A stretch of 13,840 nucleotides of DNA from Candidatus Omnitrophota bacterium (GTDB lineage Bacteria; Omnitrophota; Gorgyraeia; Gygaellales; Profunditerraquicolaceae). Positions 7,970-13,840 of the stretch are shown here, in pieces. A model generated the notes under the pieces. It was not told where the DNA came from. It ran no database searches and worked only from the letters and a program-made list of their open reading frames with translations. The DNA lies in NCBI GenBank assembly GCA_016931435.1, contig JAFGET010000153.1:1-13840 (forward strand), read 5' to 3'. The position numbers were made by a program, and so were the translations under genes. Each line of letters begins with the position of its first letter. Position 1 is the stretch's first letter.

Positions 7970-8045
7970 GAAAAAATTTTCCTAACTTATTAAAATACAA
8001 CAGCTAGTGGATTTTAGAAGAAAAAGCAGGCATATATTGTGGTAT

Positions 8046-8990
8046 TCAATTGTGGCGGGAAAATAAGTCTTTGATGACAGTTACGTCTTTACGTATCTGC
8101 CGCGCTAAATGAACAGGCGAAGTAAATTTTCTTTCGTTTCTTATTTTTCTTAAAAACTGCAGCTCTAGTTCTCGTCCGTATATATTTTTGTTAAAATTAA
8201 ATATATACGCTTCTATGCTTATATTTTTCCTCCTTGCCTGCCTGTGATGCGGGGCATTTATCTTTTGCTTTATAAAAGTCGGCTTGACCCCGATATAGCA
8301 GGCCCCTTTCATTTTTTTTTGCCCCAGGAATACCCTCACTGCATAAACTCCGGCCGCAGGCACTACTTCATGATGGGGGTCTATATTTGCCGTCGGGAAA
8401 CCGAGTTTTCTTCCGAAAGAGCTTCCTTTTCCGACCGTACCCAGGATACTCACCGGCCGGCCAAGTAAAGCCTCTGCCTGCTTCAACTTTCCGCCGGAAA
8501 TCAACCTGCGGATAAGGGTGCTGCTTATGGCATCCCCCTTTTTCTTTAATACCTCAAAAGCCTTTAAATAAAAACCTCCCGCAGCGGACATTTTTTTCAA
8601 AAATCGGTAATCTCCGCGCGCCCTATGGCCGAACCTGAAATTCTTTCCCACGTAAATATAACGAGCCTTTATTTTTCTAACTAAAACTTTATTCACAAAA
8701 TCTTCGGCTTTCATCCGTGAAAACTTTTTCGTGAAGTCGATTACCAGGCAGGCATCCACGCCGAGCTCATCGATCAAGCGCAAGCGATGTTTGAGCGAAT
8801 AGAGGCTTTGCTTCTTCTGCGGATGAGGCCAAAAAGTAACTACGATACTTTTGCCTTTTATCTGCCTTGCCTTTCTTACCGCTTGCGATAATATCATCCT
8901 GTGCCCCTTATGCACACCATCAAAAACCCCAAGGGCGATAACGGGATCTTTAAACTTTTTGGCCTGATCGAATTTAGATAGCGTAATCAT
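8046..8990 (-). CDS. ribF: bifunctional riboflavin kinase/FAD synthetase RibF
   Basis: RibF phosphorylates riboflavin to FMN and adenylates FMN to FAD in the cytoplasm. The N-terminal nucleotidyltransferase domain shows GVFDGVHKGH (21-30), TFWPHP (52-57), NFRFGHRARGD (117-127) and ISSTLIR (155-161). The C-terminal kinase domain shows GRKLGFPTANI (193-203), GVYAVRV (214-220), IGVKPTF (233-239) and Glu 260 as probable catalytic base. The full 314-residue length is typical. A stretch rich in Lys, Arg and His at about 240-257, between PTF and the Glu, seems longer than in many relatives. The ATG at 8988-8990 follows an in-frame TAA eight codons upstream and lacks a strong ribosome site. The gene follows nrnA by 72 bp; no terminator is evident before the mraZ promoter. 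Confidence 0.96.
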   Translation of the reverse strand: MITLSKFDQAKKFKDPVIALGVFDGVHKGHRMILSQAVRKARQIKGKSIVVTFWPHPQKKQSLYSLKHRLRLIDELGVDACLVIDFTKKFSRMKAEDFVNKVLVRKIKARYIYVGKNFRFGHRARGDYRFLKKMSAAGGFYLKAFEVLKKKGDAISSTLIRRLISGGKLKQAEALLGRPVSILGTVGKGSSFGRKLGFPTANIDPHHEVVPAAGVYAVRVFLGQKKMKGACYIGVKPTFIKQKINAPHHRQARRKNISIEAYIFNFNKNIYGRELELQFLRKIRNERKFTSPVHLARQIRKDVTVIKDLFSRHN

Positions 8991-9062
8991 CTTAAATATC
9001 CGGCTCTGATCTTATTGCAAATACGCAGCCTCCGGGGCCTCTAGAATCAAAAAGCGCCAGAT

Positions 9063-10031
9063 TCATCTTAGATCATCTTTTATTTTCGCCAGGACCTTTT
9101 TCCTGACATCGTCAATTCTGCCCTTGATCGTGGCGCCGCTGGCGCTCTTATGGCCGCCTCCTCCGAAAAAGAGGGCAATCTTGTTTACGTCCACCTTGCC
9201 CTGCGACCTGAAATTTACGCGCACCTGGTCAATGCCCCCCATGTTTTCTTTAAATAAAACCACGACCTCCACTCCTTTTATCGCGCGGGCAAAACTTAAA
9301 ATCTCTTCGGTCAGGTCAAACGACAGCTTTTTTCCTTTTAAAATGCCTTGCTTCAATTGGATCCAGGCGATCCTGCCGCCCTCGATGAGCCTTAACTCCG
9401 GTAAGACCTGGATCAAAAGGCGCATGTCTTCGAAGGGGATATTCTCATAGATGCTCTTGTAAATCGCGGGAGTGTCCAAACCATACCCTGAAAACTCAGC
9501 AGCCGCCCGATGCGCAGTCCGTGTCGTATTTACGTAACGGAAATACCCCGTGTCTGTGGCTATCCCCACATATAAAAGAAGCGCGCTTTTTTTATCAAAA
9601 GGCAGGCGTAATCTTTTATACAGCTTGTAGATCATTTCCGAGGCCGAAGAAGCGTAAGGCTCCACCCAATTAAAATCCGCGAATACCTCATTGCTGATAT
9701 GATGGTCGATGTTTAAAACGGCCTTTGCCGCGCGCGAATATTCGGCGACCCATCCGCACCTGCTCATATCGGAACAATCTAACAATGCCATGCAGTCGAA
9801 CTTAAGCCCCCCGGGGCATCTTTTATTGATTATTTTTTCCGTATCCGGAAGGAAACTATAGTTAGAGGGGACTGCGTCAGCGTTTAACATGACCGCTTCC
9901 TTTCCTAACTTCTTAAGCAGCCGGTAGAAAGCGATCTCTGAACCCAAAGCGTCCCCTTCGGGGTTGATATGCGTAGTAAGCAGGAAACGCTTGTTTTCCC
10001 TTATGCAGGAAATGACTTTATTTATGCCCAT
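9063..10031 (-). CDS. nrnA: DHH/DHHA1 phosphoesterase, NrnA-like (nano-RNase / pAp phosphatase)
   Basis: NrnA-type enzymes degrade 2-5-nt RNAs and dephosphorylate 3'-phosphoadenosine 5'-phosphate. The 322-residue protein has the DHH metal motifs HINPEGD (21-27), LLDCSD (83-88), the name-giving DHH at 109-111 and GIATDTGYF (156-164). The C-terminal DHHA1 domain has RVNFRS (271-276) and GGGGH (290-294), which bind the substrate. Motif I reads PEGD where PDGD or PDxD is more usual, a conservative Asp-to-Glu change at a metal-site residue. The ATG at 10029-10031 overlaps rbfA by 14 nt, with GAGAG immediately before it. Location between rbfA and ribF matches its common neighbourhood. Activity on pAp versus short RNA cannot be told from sequence. 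Confidence 0.92.
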   Translation of the reverse strand: MGINKVISCIRENKRFLLTTHINPEGDALGSEIAFYRLLKKLGKEAVMLNADAVPSNYSFLPDTEKIINKRCPGGLKFDCMALLDCSDMSRCGWVAEYSRAAKAVLNIDHHISNEVFADFNWVEPYASSASEMIYKLYKRLRLPFDKKSALLLYVGIATDTGYFRYVNTTRTAHRAAAEFSGYGLDTPAIYKSIYENIPFEDMRLLIQVLPELRLIEGGRIAWIQLKQGILKGKKLSFDLTEEILSFARAIKGVEVVVLFKENMGGIDQVRVNFRSQGKVDVNKIALFFGGGGHKSASGATIKGRIDDVRKKVLAKIKDDLR

Positions 10032-10368
10032 CTCTCTTTTTTATCTCATCTAAAACTTCCTGTATCTTTATGCTATACTGGCTGGATTTATCTTCTTTAA
10101 AAGATATCTCTGGCACGAACCTTAATTTTACGCGTTCCCCGATCAACTTACGGATATAACCTAAAGCGGAATCGAGAGCCTCCCCGGTCTTTTTATACTG
10201 CTTATCATCACCCAGGACACTAAAGAATATCTTGGCATACCTTAAATCCGGGGTCAACTCCACGCGCATGATAGTCACAAACCCAAGGCGCGGGTCCTGC
10301 AACTCATCGTGTATGATACTGCTGACTTCCCTTTTTATGGCAGCGACAATCTTTTCGTATCTAGCCAC
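10018..10368 (-). CDS. rbfA: 30S ribosome-binding factor RbfA (GTG start)
   Basis: RbfA is a small KH-fold protein that binds immature 30S subunits and helps 16S rRNA 5'-end maturation, especially in the cold. At 116 residues it has normal length. The family pattern is clear: an N-terminal helix with REVSSIIHDELQDPRLGFVTI (13-33), VELTPDLRYAKIFFSV (36-51), and a C-terminal LRFVPEISFKEDKSSQYSIKI (82-102). The start is GTG at 10366-10368 with GGAG 8 nt upstream; ATG triplets just before it are in other frames and meet stops at once. Its stop overlaps nrnA by 14 nt. In many bacteria infB precedes it; here a 172-bp gap and cca take that place. Confidence 0.95.
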   Translation of the reverse strand: MARYEKIVAAIKREVSSIIHDELQDPRLGFVTIMRVELTPDLRYAKIFFSVLGDDKQYKKTGEALDSALGYIRKLIGERVKLRFVPEISFKEDKSSQYSIKIQEVLDEIKKRDGHK

Positions 10369-10540
10369 TATATCATCTCCATTTCGTAATCAAGCGTAGC
10401 CCCTCAGCCTTCAGGCCGAGACTGCCTCCGCGAAGTAAAAATATCCCGTAATCTCTTGCCCCCGGTTTTAAGGCCAGGGATTTTGCGTAATGGCTATCTG
10501 CGATAAAAAGTATGGCCTTCAATAGCCAGACAGACGGTCA
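10369..10540 (-). other. 172-bp gap between cca and rbfA with interleaved inverted repeats and a short open frame
   Basis: No known gene or RNA family is recognised here. On the minus strand TGGCTAT (10528-10522) can pair with ATAGCCA (10497-10491), and AAGGCCA (10519-10513) with TGGCCTT (10476-10470). The order A-B-A'-B' would be a pseudoknot rather than nested hairpins. A compact hairpin with a 7-bp stem (one G-U pair) and TGAA loop spans 10420-10403, without a U-tract, so it is not a typical terminator. An open frame from a possible TTG at 10522 to TGA at 10373 encodes 49 residues (begins LKAILFIADS, ends LRLITKWR). It stops 4 nt before rbfA but has no ribosome site. Two 7-bp pairings in this length are near chance, so all of this is tentative. 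Confidence 0.3.
10377..10380 (-). promoter_or_regulatory. Shine-Dalgarno site GGAG of rbfA
   Basis: GGAG lies 8 nt upstream of the GTG codon and identifies this rare start as the rbfA initiation site. The nearby ATG triplets open only a few codons before a stop. Confidence 0.65.
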
Positions 10541-11815
10541 TTATACCCCCGCGACCTTCTTGGCTAAGGCCAATTCCTGCGCCCGGGTGTTCACCTTGGA
10601 AGAAAGACGATACTTTAAAACCTTCCTGAAGATCTCCTGATATTTAGGGCCCGGAGTAATACCTAAATCACGCAGGTCATCGCCCGAGATCCGAATCCGC
10701 AGGCGGTGATATTTTTTCAAAAAAACCCCGATATGCCCGCGAAGATTGCGGTTACCGGAATTAACCAACAGGCAAATAATGACCTCATAGGTCAACGGCT
10801 CAAGCAAAGTGAATATCCCGTAAGGAGTGACCTTGTCGCGGCTTAGCCTCTTGACCAACGCCGCGTAATTTTTCTTAAAGCTTAATATCCTTTTTTCTTC
10901 CCCGCGCCTGAAAGCAAATTTCTTGCAGACCGCCTTGCTCTTTTCTAGGCTCAGGGCATCTATTAAAAGCATAAAATAAACAAGCCAGATATCCAGGTGC
11001 CTGTGCCTGGGTAAAAGCTTATTGAAAAAGGCTACCTCTGAAGGCACGGAGCTTAAAGCTCTATGATTTATTTTTAGATCAGAAAGGCCGGAGTCTATAA
11101 AACGAAAACCGCTCAATTCTCCCAGGCGCCTGAGCTGTTTTTGCGCGGTGCCTTCCTTTAAGATCAGCACCAGTTCATCGCGCAGCCTCTGCGGCTGGAC
11201 CTTATCAAGCATTTTAAGCCTTATCGCCTGCTTAAGCAATTTTTCGGTACGCTTATCCAGCCTGAAATCATACCTTTGCTCAAAGCGCACCGCCCTTAAT
11301 ATGCGCGTGGGGTCATCGATAAAACTGAGGTCATGCAACACGCGGATCTTTTTTTTGCGCAGGTCATCACTTCCTCCGAAAAAATCAAGCAGTTCTCCGA
11401 AATTTTTCTTATTTATGCTGATCGCCATGGAATTGACGGTAAAATCACGCCTTTTTAGATCGTCTTTCAGGGTCCCGGCAGAGACAACAGGCAGATGCGC
11501 AGGCTCAGGGTAAAATTCCTTCCTTGCGCTGGAAACATCTATTTTTAACCTGCCTCGCGGCACTTCTACGGTCGCCGTGCCGAAGCGTTTATGACGGATA
11601 AGCCTTGAGCCTGTGGCAGCGGCAAAAAGCTCGGCGAAAGCGATGCCGTCGCCTTCAATGACGATATCCAGGTCCAAATTTTTGACTCCTAAGATCATAT
11701 CCCTTACCGGCCCGCCCACCAGGTAGGCGGACATATCATTGCTGTCGGCGATATCAGAAGCCAGCAAAATCAAAGCCCTTATCTCTACCGGAAATTTTTT
11801 CGCCTGGGTCAACAT
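10541..11815 (-). CDS. cca: class II tRNA nucleotidyltransferase / poly(A) polymerase family (CCA-adding type)
   Basis: Enzymes of this family build or repair the 3' CCA end of tRNA. The 424-residue protein shows the head-domain motif LVGGPVRDMILG (32-43), the metal-binding D48-x-D50, the conserved VEVPRGRLKIDVSSARKEFY (83-102), RRDFTVNSMA (122-131) and DDPTRILRAVRFEQR (167-181), followed by a helical body. The C-terminus has GDDLRDLGITPGPKYQEIF (378-396). There is no C-terminal HD phosphohydrolase motif. The ATG at 11813-11815 has GGAGG 10 nt upstream. Members of this subgroup may be CCA-adding, CC-adding, A-adding or poly(A) polymerases; only this copy is visible, so the exact reaction is undecided. 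It follows the recombinase gene by 52 bp. Confidence 0.88.
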   Translation of the reverse strand: MLTQAKKFPVEIRALILLASDIADSNDMSAYLVGGPVRDMILGVKNLDLDIVIEGDGIAFAELFAAATGSRLIRHKRFGTATVEVPRGRLKIDVSSARKEFYPEPAHLPVVSAGTLKDDLKRRDFTVNSMAISINKKNFGELLDFFGGSDDLRKKKIRVLHDLSFIDDPTRILRAVRFEQRYDFRLDKRTEKLLKQAIRLKMLDKVQPQRLRDELVLILKEGTAQKQLRRLGELSGFRFIDSGLSDLKINHRALSSVPSEVAFFNKLLPRHRHLDIWLVYFMLLIDALSLEKSKAVCKKFAFRRGEEKRILSFKKNYAALVKRLSRDKVTPYGIFTLLEPLTYEVIICLLVNSGNRNLRGHIGVFLKKYHRLRIRISGDDLRDLGITPGPKYQEIFRKVLKYRLSSKVNTRAQELALAKKVAGV

Positions 11816-11867
11816 CTTCCTGTATCCTCCATTTCCTGCACTATATTGCGGACACTGACCGCTATTT

Positions 11868-12758
11868 TTACGGCCGTGGATGAAAAGCCTTATGGATACT
11901 TTTTAACCTTTCTTTGTTGATATGCGTATAGATCTGCGTAGTAGAAATATTGGCATGGCCGAGCATCTCCTGAACGGAACGCAGGTCAGCACCCCTCTCC
12001 AATAAATGCGTGGCGAAAGAATGCCTTAAGATATGCGGCCTTAAAGGTTTTTTTATTCGGGCGTCTTTGGCGTATCTTTTTATGATCTTCCAGAATGACT
12101 GCCGTGATATTTTATTTCCGAAACGGCTCAAAAAAAGAAACTCGCTTTCTTTATTTTTTAAAAGCTTAGGGCGGCTGGCTTCCAGGTATTTTTGAATGCT
12201 GGATACCGCTTTTTTGCCAAGGGGGATGACCCTCTCCTTATTCCCTTTCCCGACACAGCGCAAAAATCCGATATCCAGATTGACATTCGCTATCTTTAAG
12301 TTAACGGCCTCGGAAACACGCATGCCGGTGGCGTAAAGGGATTCTAAGATTGCCCTATCCCTTATCCCCTGCTTGTCTTTAAGGTCAGGCTGGGAGATAA
12401 GGGCATTTATTTCGTTTAAAGACAAGGTCTCAGGTATTTTCTTCCATAATTTCGGTGAATCTATCAGGCTGGAAGGGTCGCTTTTTAAAATCCTCTCCCT
12501 GACTAAAAACCTGTAAAAGACCTTTATTGCCGCCAGGCGGCGGGAAACGGAATTAGGGGATAGACCCCGGTCTTTCTGGGAAAGCATAAAATTTATGATC
12601 TCGTTTTTAGAGGTCCTTGCCAGTGCATCTATACCCTGGCGCTTAAGAAACCTGCAGTAGGCATCCAGGTCATCTTTATAAGAAATAAGGGTATTGCGGG
12701 AAAGCCCGCGCTCTACAGATAAATAATTAATGAAATTCTCGATCAATTCTTCAAACAT
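11868..12758 (-). CDS. xerD: tyrosine recombinase XerC/XerD family
   Basis: Xer recombinases resolve chromosome dimers at dif during division, acting with FtsK. The 296-residue length is standard. An N-terminal SAM-like core-binding domain occupies about 1-90 (SVERGLSRNT, SPNSVSRRLAAIKVFYRFL). The catalytic domain carries the full residue set: Arg 147 (GMRVSE), Lys 171 (GKGNKERVIPL), His 242 and Arg 245 (HILRH), His 268 (LGHANISTTQIYTH) and nucleophile Tyr 277. The gene starts with ATG in a TAATG junction with the upstream hydrolase and lies among core genes. This argues for a housekeeping Xer rather than a phage integrase. XerD resemblance is my reading; XerC or a single XerH-like system cannot be excluded. 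Confidence 0.92.
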   Translation of the reverse strand: MFEELIENFINYLSVERGLSRNTLISYKDDLDAYCRFLKRQGIDALARTSKNEIINFMLSQKDRGLSPNSVSRRLAAIKVFYRFLVRERILKSDPSSLIDSPKLWKKIPETLSLNEINALISQPDLKDKQGIRDRAILESLYATGMRVSEAVNLKIANVNLDIGFLRCVGKGNKERVIPLGKKAVSSIQKYLEASRPKLLKNKESEFLFLSRFGNKISRQSFWKIIKRYAKDARIKKPLRPHILRHSFATHLLERGADLRSVQEMLGHANISTTQIYTHINKERLKSIHKAFHPRP

Positions 12759-13378
12759 TACCTTAGAAAAGGATTGCCCCTTTTTTCATCCCTGATAGTA
12801 GAAGAGGGGCCGTGCCCGGGATAAATGATCACATCATCGTTTAATTTAAGGATCTTTTCTTTCAGGGCCGAGATCAGGCTGCCTTCGTCGGCTCCGGGAA
12901 AATCGGCCCTGCCTATACTTTGGCAGAATAGGCTATCCCCGGTAAAAAGGATGTTATCTTTTGGTTTTTTCATCAACAGGCATATTCCTCCGGGGGTATG
13001 CCCGGGGGTATGGATCACCTCAAGAGCCAATCCGCCATTTTCAATCAGCTGCCCTTCTTCTAAGGTAAGGACCTTGGACCTGACCTTAAAAGGAGCCGAT
13101 AAAAGAGAAGAAAGATTAAGACCGGGATCGTTTAATAACCGCTCATCGCGGGAGTGGATATAAACAGGGACGCCGAATTTATCGTCACAGCCGATATGGT
13201 CGATATGACCGTGCGTATTGATAATAAAAGCCGGATTTAACCCGTGTTTTTTAAGGGCGTTTTTTATGCGCCGCTCTTCGTGCCCGGGGTCGATGATTAT
13301 AGCGGTAGAACCTTCTTTTTCCGCCAATATATAACAATTGGCCTCCAGGGGCCCGACGCAAACAGTTTCCAGAATCAT
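12758..13378 (-). CDS. metallo-beta-lactamase-fold hydrolase, glyoxalase II-like
   Basis: This is a 206-residue binuclear-metal hydrolase of the short glyoxalase II-like (YcbL) group, which generally hydrolyses thioesters such as S-lactoylglutathione; the real substrate here is unknown. Metal ligands are visible in THGHIDH (55-61), HTPGH (123-127), the Asp of TGDSLF (146-151) and the His of YPGHGP (186-191). The group's tail SIGRADFPG and NPFLR is also present. I place the start at the ATG at 13376-13378, which forms an ATGA overlap with the upstream stop. A TTG three codons earlier (13385-13387) would also be in frame but has no better ribosome site. The stop joins the recombinase gene as TAATG. 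Its relation to envelope or tRNA functions nearby is unclear. Confidence 0.88.
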   Translation of the reverse strand: MILETVCVGPLEANCYILAEKEGSTAIIIDPGHEERRIKNALKKHGLNPAFIINTHGHIDHIGCDDKFGVPVYIHSRDERLLNDPGLNLSSLLSAPFKVRSKVLTLEEGQLIENGGLALEVIHTPGHTPGGICLLMKKPKDNILFTGDSLFCQSIGRADFPGADEGSLISALKEKILKLNDDVIIYPGHGPSSTIRDEKRGNPFLR

Positions 13379-13840
13379 TTCAGGCAATCTTTGATCTCGC
13401 GGTAAGAAAAATCCCTCAGGATATTCCGCTTCAGGCGTTCCGCCTGAAGGCGGTTTGTGGCCACGCTGCTTCCGTAAGCATCCTTGGTTATAGATTCTTT
13501 CAAAGCGACGGATTGCGCTAAATACTCCTCTAATCCTTTACGTTTATCCTCCCGCGACAAAAGCTCTTTAAGGACCTCTAAATTCTTTATCACTTCGGCT
13601 ACGCTTTCTATTTGTTTTTTATGGTTAGCCCCCTGGCGCAAAGAAGAAATAAGCTCATCCTGCCACGATTTCCAGTATAAAAAATACCCCCGGTATTGCT
13701 CTTCCGAGCTTACTTGCGGTTTTACGTATTCTTCGGGCACCAGGACCATCTCCTGCTCTGAAATATCGCGCTTCTTAGGCTTACGTGTAAATTTACGTAC
13801 AAAAGCCTCGCAGCCAAAAAAAGTAAAAAGTAAAAAGTAA
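13375..13840 (-). CDS. probable lipoprotein of unknown function, 5' end outside the window
   Basis: I recognise no domain in this protein. An ATG at 13747-13749 would give 124 residues, but the frame stays open upstream to the window edge. Those 30 extra codons encode a hydrophobic run (YFLLFTFF) followed by Gly-Cys at 13815-13810 and then a basic stretch (FVRKFTRKPKKRD). This looks like the end of a type II signal peptide with a lipobox and an anchored Cys. The mature part would be 145 residues, charged and largely helical, with no second membrane segment. AGGAG directly abuts the 13749 ATG, which is too close to serve it. The stop overlaps the next gene as ATGA. The start codon must lie beyond 13840. 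Near the C-terminus the DNA forms a strong hairpin (13426-13453). Confidence 0.65.
   Translation of the reverse strand, partial: YFLLFTFFGCEAFVRKFTRKPKKRDISEQEMVLVPEEYVKPQVSSEEQYRGYFLYWKSWQDELISSLRQGANHKKQIESVAEVIKNLEVLKELLSREDKRKGLEEYLAQSVALKESITKDAYGSSVATNRLQAERLKRNILRDFSYREIKDCLK
13426..13453. repeat. strong inverted repeat inside the lipoprotein gene
   Basis: TTCAGGCG (13430-13437) and CGCCTGAA (13441-13448) pair perfectly across a 3-nt loop. Allowing G13449 to bulge extends the stem by four pairs to 12 bp. A competing smaller hairpin, CCGCC-TGAA-GGCGG, occupies 13440-13453. No T-tract follows on either strand, so it is not a canonical terminator. It encodes part of NRLQAERLKRN. Confidence 0.6.
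13818..13838. repeat. three tandem copies of a heptanucleotide (AAAAAGT on + strand)
   Basis: Units lie at 13818-13824, 13825-13831 and 13832-13838 and may continue past the window edge. On the minus strand the repeat encodes part of the hydrophobic run before the presumed lipobox Cys. Because seven is not a multiple of three, a gain or loss of one unit would shift the reading frame. Confidence 0.7.

Noticed and set aside
7970..8045. Possible terminator after ribF
   Set aside because: Only a weak AT-rich stem (CTAGCT with AGTTAG) precedes a T-run; there is no GC-rich hairpin, and the T-run is better read as AT-rich DNA upstream of the mraZ -35.
9124..9450. Plus-strand open frame of 108 codons
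   Set aside because: It lies wholly antisense to the DHHA1 domain of nrnA, whose motifs are clear; it is a shadow of that frame.
10540..10545. TATAAT on the minus strand at the end of cca, as a promoter for rbfA
   Set aside because: No acceptable -35 hexamer lies 16-18 bp upstream and there is no extended -10 TG; it overlaps the last Val and stop codons of cca.
11148..11513. Plus-strand open frame of 121 codons
   Set aside because: It is antisense to the catalytic head of the tRNA nucleotidyltransferase; the Ser-rich composition is typical of shadow frames.
12529..12541. GC-rich palindrome GCCGCCAGGCGGC
   Set aside because: It falls in the conserved SRRLAAIKVFYRF segment of the recombinase and is explained by Arg and Ala codons; there is no T-tract for a terminator.
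11868..12758. Tyrosine recombinase as sign of a mobile element
   Set aside because: It is of Xer length and sequence, sits in a tight core-gene operon, and no att-like repeats, tRNA or phage genes are nearby.
12990..13013. 12-bp tandem repeat (two copies)
   Set aside because: It encodes the HTPGHTPG metal-binding motif normally conserved in this hydrolase family, so protein function explains it.
13379..13387. TTG at 13387 as start of the metallo-hydrolase
   Set aside because: The ATG three codons later forms a standard ATGA coupling with the upstream stop; the TTG adds only three residues and has no ribosome site.
13484..13840. Plus-strand open frame of 118 codons reaching the window end
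   Set aside because: It is antisense to the lipoprotein gene, which has signal-peptide features and coupling to the next gene; the plus frame shows no recognisable motif.

Overview
All recognisable genes in this window lie on the minus strand, so the biology reads from high to low coordinates. No stretch longer than 300 bases lacks a gene. The sequence suggests a bacterium with peptidoglycan and a two-membrane envelope: MurE carries the DNPR motif of meso-diaminopimelate-adding enzymes, and a probable lipoprotein opens the window. The phylum cannot be fixed by eye. An uncultured, PVC-related lineage such as Omnitrophota is a guess from protein flavour and gene order, not a demonstrated assignment. 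GTG and TTG starts are common (ftsI, rbfA, murF), and genes are tightly packed with many short overlaps.

Upstream block (13840 to about 10541): a 5'-truncated gene for a probable lipoprotein of unknown function, then a glyoxalase-II-like metallo-beta-lactamase hydrolase, a XerC/XerD-type tyrosine recombinase and a class II tRNA nucleotidyltransferase. The first three are joined by ATGA or TAATG junctions; the fourth follows after 52 bp. A 172-bp gap (10369-10540) with modest structure follows. Middle block (10368 to 8046): rbfA, nrnA and ribF, which cover ribosome maturation, nano-RNA/pAp turnover and flavin cofactor synthesis. This is the usual nusA-infB-rbfA-nrnA-truB-ribF neighbourhood without infB and truB.

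Downstream block (7892 to 1): a canonical division and cell-wall (dcw) cluster, mraZ-rsmH-ftsL-ftsI-murE-murF-mraY-murD, running off the left edge inside murD. Its products methylate 16S rRNA (RsmH), build the septal synthase complex (FtsL, FtsI), and make UDP-MurNAc-pentapeptide and lipid I (MurD, MurE, MurF, MraY).

The strongest non-coding signal is the dcw promoter region at 7906-7969. It has consensus TTGACA and TATAAT boxes 17 bp apart and four identical AAAGTGG heptamers on one 10-bp register. Three are consecutive in the leader and the fourth lies inside the promoter spacer. This is a very legible MraZ autoregulatory operator. I saw no CRISPR array, insertion sequence, tRNA, rRNA or clear novel system; most of the window is ordinary core genome.
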